The notes below the pieces were generated by a model that made no database searches, was not told where the DNA came from, and worked only from the letters and a program-made list of their open reading frames with translations. The position numbers and the translations under genes were made by a program. Positions 9,469 to 18,677 of a stretch of 64,000 bases of DNA are shown one piece after another. This DNA is from Hamadaea sp013361475 (GTDB lineage: Bacteria > Actinomycetota > Actinomycetes > Mycobacteriales > Micromonosporaceae): assembly GCF_040654195.1 (NCBI RefSeq), contig NZ_JBFAHM010000005.1, forward strand, positions 186,001 through 250,000, in the 5' to 3' direction. How positions within the stretch are numbered: position 1 is the stretch's first letter; each line of letters begins with the position of its first letter.

Positions 9469-9597
9469 GCTTGGCGCGTGGCTGAGGGGCCGGTGCACAT
9501 CCTGGTGGTGGCAGATCCGTAGCGGGTCACATGAGCAGGGCAATGCCGACCCGGTCTGTCGGCGCCCCCACGGGCCTCAGGCTGGCGCGAGCGCAGG

Positions 9598-10175
9598 CTA
9601 TTCCAGTGGTTCGATGATCACTGCGCCGTCGGTGGTGCAACGGGCGAGCATGATGTGGTCGTCGTCGTTGTACACAGCCCAGGTGGCCGTCGGGTAGGGC
9701 TGCGGTACGACGCATCGGGCTTCGACCTCCCAGCGGTTGAGTCCTTCGCCGACGGTGCTCTCGGTGATGACATAGACGAGCACGGTGTGGCCCGACCGGT
9801 CCTGGTAGGTGTGCATAAGGTGCGACATCGGGGTCATCTGGTCGCCGGACCAGATCAACGTGCCGGTGCTGGCGTCCTAGAGTGCACGACCCCCGACCAC
9901 CGTCGAGGTCGAACCCGACGAGAATATGCTGCCCGGTACTGGTGTGGACGACGGTCAGGCCGCTCATGTGGTCGAGATCGCTGCCGAGTGGTTCGCCCAT
10001 TTGCTGGCCGGTCGCAGCGTCCCACCGGCGTACGTGTCCTGCTTCGCAGCCGGAGAACACTGTCGCGACACAGTCCACCATGGCGGCGGCCACCACTTTC
10101 ACGCTGATGGGATGACCGGCGGATGGGGGCACCCAGCGACCGGCCGGTCGCGGCGTCCCACCGATACACGAGCCA
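9598..10175 (-). pseudogene. Decayed WD40-repeat protein fragment
   Basis: Three reading frames must be joined to follow the protein. First comes HDWLVYRWDAATGRSLGAPI near 10175-10110. Then comes a frame with VDCVATVFSGCEAGHVRRW and DAATGQQMGEPLG. Last is a frame ending in LIWSGDQM, NRWEVEARCVV and AVYNDDDHIMLARCTTDGAV before the stop at 9598. The recurring RWDAATG motif and blade-length spacing are those of actinobacterial WD40 or NACHT-WD40 proteins. At least two frameshifts and one nonsense codon (TAG where DASTG is preceded by a Trp position, near 9878) are visible. The fragment lacks an N-terminus and abuts the TnsA-like remnant, suggesting a deletion junction near 10175. Confidence 0.65.
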
Positions 10176-10177
10176 GT

Positions 10178-10663
10178 CATGCCCGGCGCCGGCACGCCGA
10201 GGCCGTCACCGCGAACGCCTCCGCATCGCGCGGCTTGATCCGTTCATCCGGGCGGACGTCGATCACCACACCGGTGCCGTCGTCGACGCGGGCGAATTAG
10301 TCCGGCAGATGCTTGCGCGGCCCACGATCTGTCGGCCAGGACAGCCAGAACGGCTGCGACGCGATTCTGACCACCGCTGGGTCGAAATCCAGCAGCTTCA
10401 CATGATCACGTTCCAGCCACGACTCGTAGCCCACATGCCCGCCCACCGTGGACGACCACCACCGGCCCGGAAAGTTGCGCTGTCCCTTGAACGTCGGAAA
10501 CTCCCGCGCCGGCGCAATGTCCTCGAACGGCAGACCGCCGAAGCGAGTAAAGCGGCTCACACCGCGCCCGGCCATCGGCACCGATGAACGCGACGACGAA
10601 CTCGTCCGCGCTGGCAGCCGACCCGGTGGGAAGCCTGACAGCGCGGATCACGAACCTGACCAA
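10178..10663 (-). pseudogene. Decayed TnsA-like endonuclease gene
   Basis: The N-terminal frame (from 10663) reads AVRLPTG and VVAFIGADGRARCEPL. A second frame carries LPFEDIAPAREFPTFKG, FPGRWWSS, HVGYESWLERDHVKLLDFD and IASQPFWLSW. These match the conserved part of the TnsA-like heteromeric transposase endonucleases common in actinomycetes. A frameshift near 10555 joins the two, and a TAA at about 10300 falls where the family has PDYFAR. Downstream of it GVVIDVRPDERIKP continues in frame, then the stop at 10178 ends it before the usual C-terminus. No TnsB or TnsC partner gene is nearby. The gene is therefore dead, left from a Tn7-like or solo TnsA-associated element. Confidence 0.7.
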
Positions 10664-10748
10664 CGAGCCTTTCGGCCTGACAGCAACCGGCCTGACAACG
10701 TTCAGCCCCGTTCATTCACGCGTCAACGCCCACGTCCGATGTCAATGA

Positions 10749-11593
10749 TCACTTCGTTTGATCAGCGTTGTGACAGGTTGTCTGTGTCTGAAGCGTCTCA
10801 AGCATGAATCCGGACCACGCCAAAGCAGCCCAGACAGCCAGCCGACCGTGCCGGGGTTCCACAGCTGGAGCGGCAACCACTCCGTGACCATCGCCGATCT
10901 GGTTACGTAGCTCGGAGAGATCTTGCACGATTGCGAGGAGCCGACCAAGGATGCGTCGAGTTTGCTCGTTCGCGGCATCCCTTGGGTGCGCGCCGAGTGT
11001 CGCCATGGCCTGACTTGCGAGGGCGGTTGTCGTCAACTGACAGGTTGTGGCCCCCTTAGTGTCGCCTCGGCGGTCGCCTCGATTAGGTTCTTAGCGCGAC
11101 CGATTGCGGCGCTTGGATCGCGTGGCAGGGCTGACTCTAGCCGCCGAAGTTCTGCCCGAATTCCAGATGAATCCATCACCGCTTCGTGGGCGAACACAGA
11201 CAGATCGTCGAGAACTTTTAAGGGGTCTCCAGCCAGCGTGAGATAGAACCCATCGTCCTCTAAGCCCCGTCGAAGTCCCGGAAACCCCTGCTGGGCAGCA
11301 TCGGTCCTGGCGACGGTAGCCAGTTCCGCCAAGCGTCGCGTGAAGTACATGATCTTTATGATCACATTTGGGTCTGAACGGTCGGCCGCCTCCAACGTGG
11401 CGTAGGCAACGTGCCAGGCGTGTAGCCGTTGGGAGGGAAAATCTATGTCTTCGATACCAATACCCCACGGATTTAGTGGCACGTACGCTAGACCGAAGTC
11501 CGTACAAGCTTGTTTCACATCATCTGGGCAGAGGGCAAGCTCGGCAATTCTAGAGATCGAGCTGGTGCCGAGTAACGCGTGCGGGCGGTCCAT
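10749..11593 (-). pseudogene. Abi_C-like (abortive infection C-terminal domain) gene, frameshifted
   Basis: An upstream frame (ATG 11593 preferred) encodes a helical N-terminal part ending IGRAKNLIEATAEATLRG. A second frame gives TLGAHPRDAANEQTRRILG, LSELRNQIGDGHG and LAVWAALAWSGFMLETLQ, which is the Abi_C signature: a helix feeding LRNxxGxGHG and then a hydrophobic ET-containing helix. The frames meet at 11033-11065. Removing one G from the GGGGG run near 11053 would read HNLSVDDN, exactly where the family has a VDxN segment, and a second one-base change would restore the rest. Two indels in 40 nt indicate a pseudogene or assembly errors. Abi_C domains occur in phage-defence proteins, but their mechanism is poorly defined. 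Confidence 0.6.
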
Positions 11594-11824
11594 AGTCACA
11601 GGCCATACATAGCAGGCTTCGTGTGGTGGTTCCACTGCTGCGTAGTTCTCCGGTACCCCGCAATCGGCTGCACCGATCGGGTACCAAGCCCGGTACCCAC
11701 CGGACGGCCGCTTCGGGACGCCACTGGGTAGCCGCGCAAGGTCACGTCCGCAAGCCCGGGGTTGCGGACGACTATGTGACCATCCCGCCACCGAAGAGCC
11801 TCTCCGATGGCGGGAGGCCACTTC

Positions 11825-12025
11825 CTATGGCTCGATCTGCGTCGGCTCATCGTCCGCCATGCACACGTCCTTCATCCTCATGTCGCGAATGGCGTTCCTT
11901 AGCCTCCTCCACTCCTCAACCGTGCGTCGGATCTCCCGCATGAGCTGACGGGCCTGCACGAGCACAACGGTGACGAGGGCGAACGTACCCAGGATTACTG
12001 CGGTGACTGGTTCACTCACGGTCAA
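11825..12025 (-). CDS. Small single-span membrane protein
   Basis: Up to 66 residues. A TTG at 12025 and a GTG at 12019 are both possible starts behind GAAGGA, and the GTG has the better spacing. One transmembrane helix (about residues 8-24, VTAVILGTFALVTVVLV) is followed by an amphipathic, Arg-rich helix (REIRRTVEEWRRLRNAIRDM) and an acidic tail. It resembles a short anchor with a cytoplasmic coiled-coil-like segment. No family was recognised. It lies upstream of the broken Abi_C-like gene on the same strand and may once have been co-transcribed with it. Confidence 0.45.
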   Translation of the reverse strand: MTVSEPVTAVILGTFALVTVVLVQARQLMREIRRTVEEWRRLRNAIRDMRMKDVCMADDEPTQIEP

Positions 12026-12558
12026 CGCATCCTTCGACGAAGGTAGGTGGTCGACCGGGGAACGGGAACCTCAGCACGACCACCTACGTGACGTAGATGG
12101 ATTCGTGGCTGAGGCTGCCGACGCGCAAATCCTCATGCCCGCGGTGCACCACGTATGTGCACCTCCGCACGGCTGGGCCGTGCAGGTCGCTGGGCGCGGA
12201 GGCTGAAGCCGACGTCTGGTGCGCTGACTCCGCATTAAGCCTCGCCCTCGGGTTCCCGATGGCGTCGCATCAGGCCCGCCCGAAGGCAAAGTCAGTTTAG
12301 CGGACGATCGCCATGGCGTGAGTCGATCAATAGCTGGAGCGCCGCCATCCGACCCATCGAATCCTGAGAATCTGCGGACTGAATGAGGAACCGCCACGAT
12401 CGCTGAAGCTGACAGCCCACCGGGAAGGAGCAGATTCGCTGCGAAAACCGTGCGGTCGGAGCAGAAACCTTGAGAAACGGCGCAGGTCAACTGCGAAAGG
12501 ACACCCGTGCGGGTTTCTGCCGGCGTGGATGAAGGTCGACCGTTGAAAGCGTCTGATC
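12026..12558. other. Gap without a recognisable gene
   Basis: About 530 nt between two minus-strand genes. Frames on both strands are Arg/Ser/Pro-rich without motifs or ribosome sites, and I see no strong hairpin. It presumably holds the promoter of the small membrane gene and the 3' end of the H1-like transcript. Confidence 0.4.
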
Positions 12559-13194
12559 TCAGGCAACCTTCTTGCGAGCGCTGCGGATCCAGCTGTACGC
12601 GGTATGCCGGGGGACGCCGTAGTGGTCGGCGACGATTCTCGCGCTGTCCCCGGCCTGCCGTAGCACCTGCTCGAAGTCGTCCGGGACCCGGCGATACGTC
12701 CGGCTGCCGCGCTCCTCCGGCGCGCTGGTGGTCTTCTTCGCCGCCTTGGTTGGCCGGGCGGCCTTGGCGGGCGCGCCCTTGGGTTCGGCTGCTTTCGCTG
12801 CTGTCTTCTTGGGCGCGCTCTTCGCTGCTGTCTTCTTCGCTGCGGCCTTCTTGGTGGCGGCCCTGGGTTCCATCTCCTTCCTGCCGGCCGTCTTCCGTCT
12901 CGTCCTGCTCGGTGCCACCGGCGCAGCGGCGACGTCCTCAGCGGGCTCGTCCGCGACAGCCGGGGCCGACATCTTGACGGCAGCGGGATTGGCGGGCACG
13001 ACAGAGGCGACGACGGCGGCCACGAGGTTGTTGAGGTCCAGCAGGGGCAATCCACCGGCGGCAAGCGCGCCACCTGCGCCCGGCGTCAGCCGTACCTCGC
13101 TGATGGCGGCGGCGCTGTCGGTGATGTCGAGCCGAATCGTCGTCACCGCCGTACCGGGATCGTCGGGGGTGATCGTCACGGTGTATGCAGTCAT
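12559..13194 (-). CDS. Histone H1-like Ala/Lys-rich nucleoid protein with C-terminal HTH
   Basis: Protein of 211 residues in three parts. Residues 1-60 form a beta-rich N-terminal domain (TVTITPDDPG, TTIRLDITD, SEVRLTPGAGG) ending in a hydrophobic LLDLNNLVAAVVASVV segment. Residues 95-155 are a low-complexity linker of AKKA/AAKKT/APKKT repeats like eukaryotic H1 tails. Residues 165-210 form a helix-turn-helix (FEQVLRQAGDSARIVADHYGVPRHTAYSWIR) finishing with basic residues. Actinobacterial nucleoid proteins such as HupS combine DNA-binding domains with similar Lys/Ala tails, and Lsr2-like C-terminal helices resemble this HTH. DNA compaction or silencing is inferred. It sits beside decayed foreign genes, but no operon link is visible. 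The ATG is preceded by GGAAGGCGG. Confidence 0.7.
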   Translation of the reverse strand: MTAYTVTITPDDPGTAVTTIRLDITDSAAAISEVRLTPGAGGALAAGGLPLLDLNNLVAAVVASVVPANPAAVKMSAPAVADEPAEDVAAAPVAPSRTRRKTAGRKEMEPRAATKKAAAKKTAAKSAPKKTAAKAAEPKGAPAKAARPTKAAKKTTSAPEERGSRTYRRVPDDFEQVLRQAGDSARIVADHYGVPRHTAYSWIRSARKKVA

Positions 13195-13558
13195 TCAGGT
13201 GCCGCCTTCCGCAAACTGGTGTTCAGGGCTCCTGGCGCGACAACGTAATACACCTAACTCGGATGCCTACCGGCGGGTACGTAGTACCGCACTCAAACCT
13301 TTGCATCCCATCATGCATCTGCGGCCCTGCGGCCATCTGCGCGAGCCGGAGGGCAGCGGACGACAACGATGGCGTTTGGTCAAATGAGGGCTGTGCCCAT
13401 CGCAGCGCCGACAAGATGGGCGAGCGTTCGTGGGTCGATGTCGATCCCAGGCCGTGACGGCGGTCCGGGCAGCGGTGAGGCGGATCGACGCCTGGGCGGG
13501 CACGCCGCGCTGAAATCCACGGCGTGCCGGGTGGCGCCACCCTGCTCAGGCGCAAGTG
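13195..13558. other. Gap without a recognisable gene
   Basis: Upstream of the H1-like gene and downstream of the XRE/membrane pair, all on the minus strand. No convincing coding frame was seen. The promoter of the H1-like gene is expected here. Confidence 0.4.
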
Positions 13559-13954
13559 TCAACCGCGTACGCGGCCGACGATCACAGCGGCCGCGTACGC
13601 GACCCCGGCGATGGCGGCGAGCCAGGTGAACGGCTCACCGGAGTGTCCCCGGCCGAGTTCGACGACCGCGCCGGCGAGCACGGCGACGACGAGGACGCCC
13701 CCAGCCGCGGCGGTCGCTTTGAGGTCGATCGCGGTGATCCGCTCGTCCCGCCGGTCGAGCAGATGCCGGACCGTCTCCGACTTCCGCCCGGCGAGCATCA
13801 GGATCACGCCGAAGGCCAGCATCAGCGCCAGCAGGACGAGGCTGAGGCCTGGCCGGCCGCCGATCCACGCCGCGATCAGGTACGCCAGCCCGCCCGCCAG
13901 ACACATCGCCGGAGTGGCCCAGTAGGCGGTGCCGGTCTTACTGCTCCTTGACAT
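13559..13954 (-). CDS. Four-span membrane protein paired with XRE regulator
   Basis: Protein of 131 residues. Hydrophobic helices lie at about residues 10-28, 34-54, 80-100 and 107-126. A charged cytoplasmic loop (GRKSETVRHLLDRRDERIT) separates the second and third. This layout and the DRRDERI loop fit DUF2178-like small membrane proteins, which are commonly encoded directly after a short XRE regulator, as here. The ATG lies inside the end of the regulator gene (17-nt overlap), so the pair is translationally coupled. The function of the family is unknown. Confidence 0.7.
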   Translation of the reverse strand: MSRSSKTGTAYWATPAMCLAGGLAYLIAAWIGGRPGLSLVLLALMLAFGVILMLAGRKSETVRHLLDRRDERITAIDLKATAAAGGVLVVAVLAGAVVELGRGHSGEPFTWLAAIAGVAYAAAVIVGRVRG

Positions 13955-14150
13955 GGAACATCTCCTCCACAGTGGTCTCGAAGAAGCGGGCGAGCGCGAT
14001 CGCCAGCGGCAACGACGGGGTGTACCGGCCCGTTTCGATCGAGTTGACGGTCTGCCGGGACACCCCCATCGCGGCCGCCAGGTCGGCCTGCGACAGGCCC
14101 CGCCGCGTACGCAGCTCCCGGACGTCGTTGCCGGTCAGCTCCAGTTCCAC
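13938..14150 (-). CDS. Short XRE-family HTH regulator
   Basis: Compact 70-residue Cro/CI-type DNA-binding protein. The HTH is textbook: VRELRTRRGLSQADLAAAMG followed by SRQTVNSIETGRYTPSLPLA, then a helix ending FFETTVEEMFHV. It has no extra ligand domain. Proteins of this size paired with a small multi-span membrane protein are widespread in Gram-positive bacteria, and the regulator probably controls its own two-gene operon. The gene overlaps the downstream membrane gene by 17 nt. Upstream, on the same strand, is a headless serine hydrolase gene, which may share its transcript. Confidence 0.85.
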   Translation of the reverse strand: MELELTGNDVRELRTRRGLSQADLAAAMGVSRQTVNSIETGRYTPSLPLAIALARFFETTVEEMFHVKEQ

Positions 14151-14166
14151 CGGTGTCCCTCGAAGG

Positions 14167-14830
14167 TCAGCGGCACAGCAACGTGCCGATCAGTGATTCC
14201 TGCGCCTGCCAGGCGCCCAGGTCGTAGTAGCTCTCGGCCAGCACCACCTGCCGAGTGCCGTCGGCGCTGGTGAACACGTCGGTGATGTAGCCGTACACCG
14301 CGCCGTTGTGGCCGAACGCCGGACCGCACGGGGTCGGGATCTCGAAGACGCCCAGCCCGTACGCGATCCCGTCGATGTCGGTCGTGGTCAGCATCTGCCG
14401 CAGCAGTGGCCGGGGCAGCAGCGCGCCGCCGAGCAGGGCTCGATAGAACCGGGCGAGGTCGGACAGCGTGCTGACGAGGGCGCCGGCCGCCCACGCCGCC
14501 GACGGATTCCATTCGGTGACGTCGACGGGATCGGCGCCCGGCACGGGGGCGTACCCGTGCATGACCGGGCTCGGCGGCGTCAGCTCGTCGCCGGCCAGCG
14601 CCGTGTCCGGCAACCCCAGCGGCCGGGCGATGCGGCGACCGATCTCGGCGGCCAGCGATCGGCCGGCCACCCGCTCGACGATCATCCCGAGCAGGACGTA
14701 TCCGGTGTTGGAGTAGCGCCCGTCGGTCCCGGCCGGGAACTGCGGGGGCTGATCGGCGATCAACGCCACCAACTCGCCCGGCGACCAGTGACGCAGCCAC
14801 GAGCCCGGGTCCTTTGGCGGCGCTGGCATT
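14167..14830 (-). pseudogene. N-terminally truncated serine beta-lactamase-like hydrolase
   Basis: The C-terminal two thirds of a class C beta-lactamase/D-Ala-D-Ala carboxypeptidase-like protein are intact. WSPGELVALIADQPP leads into the YSNTGYVLLG motif (Tyr-x-Asn), then ERVAGRSLAAEI, and FGHNGAVYGY supplies the HxG motif that replaces KTG in this family. The N-terminal part with the catalytic SxxK serine is missing. Upstream sequence (14830-15036) is open but unrelated (Cys/His-containing, no signal peptide). The gene can therefore not make an active hydrolase and is called a 5'-deleted pseudogene. The open upstream frame leaves a small chance that a fusion product is still made. Confidence 0.7.
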
Positions 14831-15027
14831 CGGGGCCGGACCGATCTGTTCCAGCACAGTGCGCAATGGTGCGCCGCGTCGCGCATGTGGGTCGGTGCGA
14901 CTGGCGTCAGCGAGTGGTTTGAGCCCGATCCGGTTTCGGCCCCAGTAGGAGCAGGTAACGGCACTTCCGAGCCGCATGTCTGGCGTTTGTCAACAATGTG
15001 TGTACCGGTCGTGGTCATCCTGCCGTG

Positions 15028-17043
15028 ATGGGACACGGTAGGCGCGTGCTGGCTGGAGCGTTGGTGTGCGCGCTCATAGGTGTGCTGTTGGCGGTGGCCG
15101 TCGAGCGGCCGGATGGTGCGCTGGTGGCGGAGTCGGCGGTCGATACGGATGTGCGGCCGGAGGCGCTGCGCTGGAACTCTGGCGGCGACGGGACCAAGGC
15201 CGTGTTCCGGTACCGCGCGGATGGCGGCTACAGCGGTTCGGTCTGCGCAACGACACCCTGCCCGATCCGCCGCACGGGTGGGCCCGTGACCGTCAGCGTT
15301 GCGCGACCGGCACCGTTGCGCGATTTCATCTACACCAGCCTCGACGGTGTGGACGACGCGATCGTCGGCACGTCGAGTCTGACGACGCAGACGAATTGGG
15401 GGTTCACCGTCGTCGCCTGGATCCGCTCTTCGACACCGGGGCAGTCCGCGAAGATCTTCTCCAACACCGAGAGCTATCGCGGTTTCGCGTTGACCTACGA
15501 CGCGGGACTACTGCGCGGCACCTACAGCTTCCGGCCGGCCGGTCAGTCGGGCGGCGCGACTGCGGCGAACCGGCACACGGTGTATCAGCCGGCCGGGTCG
15601 CCGTTGCGGGTCGACGACGGCAAATGGCATCAGGTCGCGTTCGCCGTGACCCGGATGCCCCGGGACGGCGGCGGATATCAGGCTCGGGCCCGGTTGTATG
15701 TCGACGGCGTCCGGGTGACTGATCCAGCTGACTATCTCGAGTTCCCGACCGGTGATTTCACGTTCTGGGACAGCGCCTCGGTGCCGGCCATCGGCGCTGA
15801 GCCCGACGGCGGTGTGGCCGCGAACAGCTTCTTCCACGGCGACGTCAGCGGCCTGGTCGTGTACAACTACCAGGTCGACCACAATGTGCTGGCATTGCGG
15901 CCGCCGTATGACGGGGACAGTCCCTACCTGGGCTTGCCCAGCTACTTCGACTACCTGGTCGCTGCCGAGTCCCCGGCGACCGGCACGGGCGGCACCTGGA
16001 GCTACGCCCGCCGCTTCACCCAGTCCGAGCGCGACGGCCGGTGGGCTGACGACGTGCTCGCCGAGCAGGCCAGGGTCGCGATGCCCCTGCTGAACGCCAA
16101 CTACGTGCCGCAAGGCGTCACGGTCAGCACCGACGGCGCGACCTTGTTCAACTTCTTCTACTACTCGCAGGCCAGTACGGATCCCGCTCAGCAGAATCCA
16201 TCTGACGGGCTGTGCGAACCCGTCACCTGCCCGCCGTACGCGGTGACCGCCACAGATCTCGCGACGCAGAAGGTCACGGCGATCTACCATCTGTACGCCG
16301 CGCCGGGCGTACCGCTACCTGGAACACACGCTGGGGGCATCGCGCAGATCGACGGGCGACTGTATCTTGGTGTGCTGGGCAAGGACCCGGCGGGCGTCAG
16401 CTTGAGCCGGCGCGTCTACCGCTTCACACCACAGACCGCGACCGTGAAAACACCCGCCGACTCTGGCAACGATCTACCGCCCGTCTTGGAGCTCGTCGCC
16501 GACGGCTACGACGACTGGGACCCGGCCGGGAAGTACCCGTATGCGAGCGTCTCGGCGTTGGCGTACGCGCCGGCGACCCGGACCATGTACGCGCTGGGCT
16601 ACTACGAGAACGACAGCGTCAACCAGGACGGACCGGCGGCGAACTGGATCATCGAACTGGCCGTAGATCCGCAGAGCGGTGCGGTGCGCCTGGCCGGGCC
16701 GGTGCACAAGATTCCCACCACCTCGGCGGACGCCACCGGCCACAACCAGGGCATGACGCCTCTTTCCGGCCCGGGCGGCTGTTTCCTGCTGGCCCATGAG
16801 GTGAAGACGGGCATCACGGCGTCAGGGCGCAGCCAGCTCGTTCGCTGGTGTTCGGGCAGCGGGGAATGGGCAGTGCTGGCCACGATGCCGGGCGTCGCCG
16901 AGAACCTGGCGATCGGTCCTGACGGCCTGGTGTGGGTGTCGAACGAGAACTCGGCCCGGCGGATGCAGAAGCGCAGCAGCGGCCAGTGGTGGGACCGGTT
17001 CACCCCGTACGTCGCGGCGTTTGCCTTGACCGACCTCGGCTGA
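15028..17043 (+). CDS. Secreted LamG-like protein with C-terminal propeller-like region
   Basis: Protein of 671 residues. The ATG at 15028 is chosen because MGHGRRVLAGALVCALIGVLLAV directly forms a signal peptide or anchor. Residues 90-290 look like a concanavalin/LamG domain: SLDGVDDAIVGTSSL, WGFTVVAWIRSS, KIFSNTESYRGFAL, KWHQVAFAVTR and RLYVDGVRV. Residues 360-671 contain repeated strands with VTVSTDGATLFNFFYY, GGIAQIDGRLYLGVLG and NLAIGPDGLVWVSN, typical of beta-propellers. A carbohydrate or surface-binding role is inferred. The same-strand genes that follow, 98 nt and then 18 nt apart, encode a DNRLRE-like exported protein and a large Rhs protein. This one may therefore be the first member of a secreted three-gene set. 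Confidence 0.75.
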   Translation: MGHGRRVLAGALVCALIGVLLAVAVERPDGALVAESAVDTDVRPEALRWNSGGDGTKAVFRYRADGGYSGSVCATTPCPIRRTGGPVTVSVARPAPLRDFIYTSLDGVDDAIVGTSSLTTQTNWGFTVVAWIRSSTPGQSAKIFSNTESYRGFALTYDAGLLRGTYSFRPAGQSGGATAANRHTVYQPAGSPLRVDDGKWHQVAFAVTRMPRDGGGYQARARLYVDGVRVTDPADYLEFPTGDFTFWDSASVPAIGAEPDGGVAANSFFHGDVSGLVVYNYQVDHNVLALRPPYDGDSPYLGLPSYFDYLVAAESPATGTGGTWSYARRFTQSERDGRWADDVLAEQARVAMPLLNANYVPQGVTVSTDGATLFNFFYYSQASTDPAQQNPSDGLCEPVTCPPYAVTATDLATQKVTAIYHLYAAPGVPLPGTHAGGIAQIDGRLYLGVLGKDPAGVSLSRRVYRFTPQTATVKTPADSGNDLPPVLELVADGYDDWDPAGKYPYASVSALAYAPATRTMYALGYYENDSVNQDGPAANWIIELAVDPQSGAVRLAGPVHKIPTTSADATGHNQGMTPLSGPGGCFLLAHEVKTGITASGRSQLVRWCSGSGEWAVLATMPGVAENLAIGPDGLVWVSNENSARRMQKRSSGQWWDRFTPYVAAFALTDLG

Positions 17044-17141
17044 CCGGCCGACCGCCCGAGACACGCCCACCGGATGTCCCCACCTGCCGTCACCCCAGCA
17101 GTTGGCTCGCTCCTCGTTTCCCTCCTCGCAGAAAGGTCACC

Positions 17142-18659
17142 ATGATCAGATCCAGAGCCGTCCTCGCCGCCGGATTGTCGCTGTCCGTGATGCTTGCCGT
17201 CGGTGGGCCACTGAGCCACCCCGCGATCGCCGCGGCCGACGCCTGCGCGGCCGCCGCCGAGCGGCCGAACGCCGAGCAGGCGAGGGCGGCCGCGCGCGCC
17301 TGCGAGCATCGGGTGGAGGTGCTCGCCGAGCGGACAGCGTACAGCCGCACCTTCGCCGAGGCTGATGGAACATCCACCCGCGAGATCGGCCTGACCAGCA
17401 TGGCCGCGAGCGCCGGCACCCTCGTGCCGCCGTATGTCGAAGGCGCAGCGAAGTGGACCATCGCCACCTCGGACAACAGCGCCGGCAACCTGACCGACAC
17501 CAAAATCGCCACAGGTGACCCGAAACCAGCCGCGAGCGTGGTCACGACGGGCTTCGAGCCGGACTACGTCGGCCGCCGCTACCGGGGATTCCTCGAGTTC
17601 CCGATCGCCGACCTAGCCGGGGCGGTCGTGCTGGGCGCGAAGATCTCCGGCGTCGCCGACCACACCTACTGGTGTTCAGCCAAGGACAGCTACCTGTGGC
17701 GCACCGGCTCCATCACCAAGACGCCGCAGCAGACCTGGCCCGGTCCGAAGTTGGTGACCTACCTCGGCGCGGTGCACGTCACCGCCAACGAAGGCAGTTG
17801 CGCCGCACCGAACAAGCCGTTCGAAACCACCAGCGCGGCGTTGATCAATGACCTTCAGGCCGCGTTGAACTCGGCGACCGCCACCTACACGGTCGGCGCG
17901 ACCGGCGTGGCCGCCGACGGGTCGGGGGAGAGTTCGGTCGATCACTACATGCGGTTCTTCGTCAAGGACTACAAGCTGACGATCACCTACAACCACGCCC
18001 CGCGGACACCAGACCGGCTCACCGTCAACGACCAACCCTGCGGCACCGGTACCGACCGGCCGTTCGTCAACACGGCCACCCCGACGTTGCGCGCGCACGT
18101 CTACGACGTCAACGGCGACACGATGGACACCTACTTCTGGTGGTCTCGATGGAACGGCAGCCAGTTCGTCGACGAGCCCGGATCGGGCGTGCGGCAGGAC
18201 TCGGTGCCCAACAACGGCACGGCGATGACGGCCATCGCCGCGGCCGACGACGGCGCGGTGTACGCCTTCCGGTCGCGGTCGGACGACTCGCCGTCCCACC
18301 CGGCCTATCTGACCTCGCCGATCAGCGTGAACTGTGAATGGCAGGTCGATCTGACGCCACCCGGGCAGCCGATCGTCACAAGCGACACCTATCCCGCTGG
18401 GCACAGCGGCGGGGGAGTCGGCATCACCGGCCGGTTCACCTTCACCGCGGCGTCGGCCGACACCGCGTACTTCCTGTTCGGCTGGGACGACCCGCCGACG
18501 ATCCGGCTGACCCCCGACGCCGTCGGCGGCACCGCCGCCCTGGACTGGGCGCCAACCGAATCCGGCCTGCACACCCTGTACGCCCAAGCGGTCGACCGGG
18601 CCGGTAACCCCAGCGACCCCGTGGTCTACCCGTTCACCGTCCCGGCTTCGGCCGCCTGA
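17142..18659 (+). CDS. Secreted DNRLRE-like protein encoded directly before an Rhs gene
   Basis: Protein of 505 residues. The ATG at 17142 has AGAAAGG 5 nt upstream and starts a clear signal peptide (MIRSRAVLAAGLSLSVMLAV...AIAAADA). An Ala/Glu-rich helix with two cysteines follows. Residues 115-285 look like a DNRLRE-type beta-sandwich: KWTIATSDNSAGNL, RRYRGFLEFPIADL, GAVVLGAKISGVADHT, and MRFFVKDYKLTITYNHAP closing the domain. Residues 290-505 form two Ig/FN3-like domains (TPTLRAHVYDVNGD; PTESGLHTLYAQAVDRAGNPSD). In Streptomyces and relatives, DNRLRE proteins often sit directly upstream of secreted Rhs genes, as here with an 18-nt gap. A surface adaptor or delivery partner of the Rhs protein is inferred. 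Confidence 0.8.
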   Translation: MIRSRAVLAAGLSLSVMLAVGGPLSHPAIAAADACAAAAERPNAEQARAAARACEHRVEVLAERTAYSRTFAEADGTSTREIGLTSMAASAGTLVPPYVEGAAKWTIATSDNSAGNLTDTKIATGDPKPAASVVTTGFEPDYVGRRYRGFLEFPIADLAGAVVLGAKISGVADHTYWCSAKDSYLWRTGSITKTPQQTWPGPKLVTYLGAVHVTANEGSCAAPNKPFETTSAALINDLQAALNSATATYTVGATGVAADGSGESSVDHYMRFFVKDYKLTITYNHAPRTPDRLTVNDQPCGTGTDRPFVNTATPTLRAHVYDVNGDTMDTYFWWSRWNGSQFVDEPGSGVRQDSVPNNGTAMTAIAAADDGAVYAFRSRSDDSPSHPAYLTSPISVNCEWQVDLTPPGQPIVTSDTYPAGHSGGGVGITGRFTFTAASADTAYFLFGWDDPPTIRLTPDAVGGTAALDWAPTESGLHTLYAQAVDRAGNPSDPVVYPFTVPASAA

Positions 18660-18677
18660 CCTGCGAAGGCACTGCTC

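Noticed and set aside
14830..15036. Open frame upstream of the truncated beta-lactamase-like gene as its true N-terminus
   Set aside because: It has no signal peptide and no SxxK motif, and is unrelated to the N-terminal half of this family.
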